Assembly (NCBI GenBank): GCA_030549775.1 | Contig: CM060176.1 | Location: 99,714,303 to 99,778,302, forward strand | Length of the DNA stretch: 64,000 bases | Direction of reading: 5' to 3' | Source of the DNA: Tamarix chinensis | Taxonomy: Eukaryota; Streptophyta; Magnoliopsida; Caryophyllales; Tamaricaceae | Shown here: in pieces, positions 61,929 through 64,000 of the stretch | Layout: each line of letters begins with the position of its first letter | Position numbering within the stretch: the stretch's first letter is position 1 | Made by a program: the position numbers and the translations under genes | The notes under the pieces: model-generated | What the model was told of the DNA's origin: nothing | What the model saw: the letters and a program-made list of their open reading frames with translations, nothing else | The model's database searches: none

Positions 61929-62249
61929 CTAATATAACATGATCAAGCAAAAAAAAATTATAAGAAAATTAAGCATACATACCTATTATAACAATTGCGT
62001 AGCCAAATAGTGCAACATATCTTAAGAAAAGATTACTTACTTCATAATTTTCTTCAGATTCCATGATATCATTTGTATCAACATGATGGGTTGTTGGCAG
62101 ATTTCTCCAATGTTGGAACCCTGATCTTGACCTAGGGTTTGATTCCTCACTAGCAGCCTTCATACATTGAAAATAAAGCAAAATCATAATTAATATCTTG
62201 TTCATAAAAAATTACGTAGCTTTTATTTTACATTTACTTTATTGTGATA
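61929..62249 (-). other. Upstream part of the PIF element
   Basis: An open stretch on the minus strand (62205-61969) reads KAASEESNPRSRSGFQHW then NDIMESEENYE before a GTAAGT donor (62041). This could be a first transposase exon spliced to 61928, but the match to the family is weak and it has no clear ATG of its own. Confidence 0.4.
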
Positions 62250-62413
62250 ATAATTATAATCCCATACAATATGACAGGATTAAACATGCTGAAATCGATC
62301 GACATTTCATAAAGGACCAAACTGCTGATATTCTAACTATGGGACTTCACAACCGAAGGTTCCTAAAATTATCTTCCAAGTATGGAATGGGTGATTCTTA
62401 CCATTTAGCTTGA
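62250..62413 (+). pseudogene. Ty1/copia RNase H C-terminal remnant
   Basis: NPIQYDRIKHAEIDRHFIKD, then QTADILTMGLHNRRF, then KYGMGDSYHLA and a stop, the usual end of copia polyproteins (HxRxKHIEIDxHFIRE ... QxADILTKGL ... LGM). The stretch of about 20 residues normally found between HFIKE and QxAD is missing, so this copy has an in-frame internal deletion. Everything upstream is lost. Confidence 0.85.
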
Positions 62414-62600
62414 GGGGGTGTTGGAATATGGTCCTGCTATTGTTCAATCTATCTTCGTCTCATGTTTCTCTATGTTTTCCTAACTTTAATGAAAGTTAAT
62501 TACCAAATAAATAGATCAAATTTGATTATTCCTTAGGTTGCAATTGTCATATTTTATTTTTGTCTGTTCTCAAGGTTGGTGATTTCTTATTAAATTATTA
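62414..62600 (+). repeat. Polypurine tract and start of a copia LTR
   Basis: GAGGGGG directly after the stop is a typical copia polypurine tract, and the LTR starts TGTTGGAATATGG at 62419. The LTR's far end was not recognised, so the right limit is approximate. Confidence 0.65.
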
Positions 62601-64000
62601 TTCATACTAAACACATTTGTCTTAAAATGATGTATCTGGATTTGACATTCTATTGATCGGAACAAGTTTAAATGAAACAACATTTTTTCACCCGAGGCAG
62701 TACAGGTCCATATCCTGCACGTGCAGTGCACTCAAATTGACAATAAGAACTTCATGAAAAAAAGGTTCAGATAGACGGTGCTTTAGTAAGTAGGATGTCA
62801 GAATGCATCCATATTCTATTGAATGATTAGTTTATACACCGGCACAAACTTTGGCTTACACAACTTTCCTACAATTTTTTTTTGATAGATCAGGATATGC
62901 AACAGATGAAATGAAATTCAACGACTAGCTATCATTTTTCTTTTTCGTTGTGTGATAAATGCATATAAAGAATCATCTACCTCAGACTCATTCGAACAAC
63001 TCTTATGATTGTCCAACCAAATTGTTCCAGTGTCTTTTTTATTATCTGCCCTTTCCATTGACCCCATCAATTTTTTCTTCTGTACAATTCCCACTTCCTC
63101 CCCCTGCTAAGCAAACAAGAATTAGATATCGGGGACCCACAAATTTCTTTGTATGTTTCATATCCGGTAGCGTAGGTTTTACTGGCTAGTGTGCATAAAA
63201 TTCTGGATGATCATAGAATGGATATGCAACTTTATTAGAAAGCAGCCTGTGATACATGCTCTCTTTTTTTAACTTAAAATAGGTCTCGTAAGTTTGAAGA
63301 TCTAGCTTGTGATATATCCTTTGGTTGTTCGGGTGTAGCCGATAATTTCTAGCGTTCTGTCTTTTGGATTTACATTGAATACCTGTATTATCTATGCCTA
63401 TCAATAAGCTTTCACTAAGATACAAGGATCGGAGAAGAATCCATAAAAAAGTTTTTGTCTCAAAGTAGTAGATTCATTTTATGGCTGAAATAGTGTTCAA
63501 AAAGACGTACATGCATCTAGCCTTTCTATCTTACACACTTTCTTCTAATTTGTTGCAAATAACTTCAAACAGAGATCATCGTGTTTCCTTATCTTCTTAA
63601 ACCAAAAGATCAAAGACTTTATTGCTTTCTATATTCATGAGGAATGATTAATTATTAAAAGATTAACGTATCTATTAACCCTTCACCAACTCAAAAGTTC
63701 ACTGTCAGTTCTATCCAAATTTAATTTAACAATCAAAACAGATAAAAAAAAAACATAGAAATGTTGCTGCCAAACATATATGACAGATAATACAATAATA
63801 CAATAATGCCAAACATATATGACCAATTATCATTGATACAAAAGAAGAGTAGCAGGAAAATACTAAATTAAATTGGCAAGAATGAGACAAAAGAAATACT
63901 ATCAACCTAATAACCTTAGTCAGAAAGGTTTTCCTTTCATTCCTCAATCCTTATTCCTCAAAAGATTATCATGAAACACCTCAAATTGAAGCATGGAATG
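62601..64000. other. Unassigned sequence at the right edge
   Basis: No confident gene. A minus-strand frame of 79 codons (63425-63186) starts at TTG, not ATG, and has no motif I recognise. It could be an exon of a gene beyond the window, but this is unsupported. The rest is AT-rich. Confidence 0.4.

Larger units (their letters stand above)
57053..62250 (-). mobile_element. PIF/Harbinger DNA transposon, interrupted and lacking its right end
   Basis: Left terminus GGCCCCATTTGGTT directly after TAA (57050-57052), as expected for a TIR and TAA/TTA target of this superfamily. On the minus strand it carries a transposase (61928 to 58783, split by a solo LTR) and, further downstream, an ORF1-type Myb/SANT-like gene (about 58625-57672). 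The matching right TIR is not visible before the copia remnant at 62250, so the end is truncated or decayed. Both genes have stops. Confidence 0.8.

Noticed and set aside
63186..63425. 79-codon minus-strand frame near the right edge
   Set aside because: Starts at TTG, no recognised motif, no clear splice sites on both sides. Length is within chance for this composition, so not called as a gene.

Overview
This is nuclear DNA from a flowering plant, and most of it is transposable elements. It is AT-rich, with GT-AG introns, plant-type chromovirus, CACTA, PIF/Harbinger, copia and LINE remnants, and a plant TFIIB gene. I cannot name the species. Only one host gene looks intact in 64 kb: TFIIB (45497-51308, + strand, seven exons, 311 codons), which I reassembled exon by exon.

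Left part (1-12955): a 4.8-kb solo LTR (1183-5998), an LTR fragment from 7014, a small MITE-like inverted repeat (8943-9070), a decayed LINE 3' end (about 9130-9840) and an older diverged LTR (from 10676).

Centre (12956-43470): a nest of insertions that can be ordered from termini and target-site duplications (TSDs). A + strand LTR (12956-14508, continuing at 42868) is split by a - strand LTR (14509-42867, TSD TAAGG). That one is split by a + strand LTR (17082-42346, no clear TSD), which in turn carries three insertions: a 5.1-kb solo LTR (18706-23832, TSD TAGAA), a damaged Ty3/gypsy chromovirus with integrase and chromodomain remnants (24746-30335, TSD GGCCA), and a 10.6-kb CACTA element (30558-41113, TSD GTG). 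The empty counterpart of the CACTA target lies in another LTR copy at about 25940-26060. The CACTA element encodes no transposase that I can see, has internal higher-order repeats, and carries part of a chloroplast cp29-type RNA-binding protein gene (transit-peptide-like region plus half of RRM1).

The long LTRs share a plan: TGTAAYACC-type ends, a pyrimidine-rich block, a splice-donor-like AGGTAAG site, and in four copies an array of a roughly 24-bp motif (core CACTATTATAGCCGGTGGAC) in two clusters of three or four units. This array is the most unusual signal here.

Right part (43471-64000): TFIIB with a TATA box, then about 5.7 kb of AT-rich spacer, then a PIF/Harbinger element (left TIR at 57053) with a Myb/SANT-like ORF1 and a DDE transposase. 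The transposase is broken by stop codons and by a 1.85-kb solo LTR (58978-60831, TSD ATAAA). A copia RNase H tail and LTR start (62250-62419 on) follow, and then unassigned sequence to the end.
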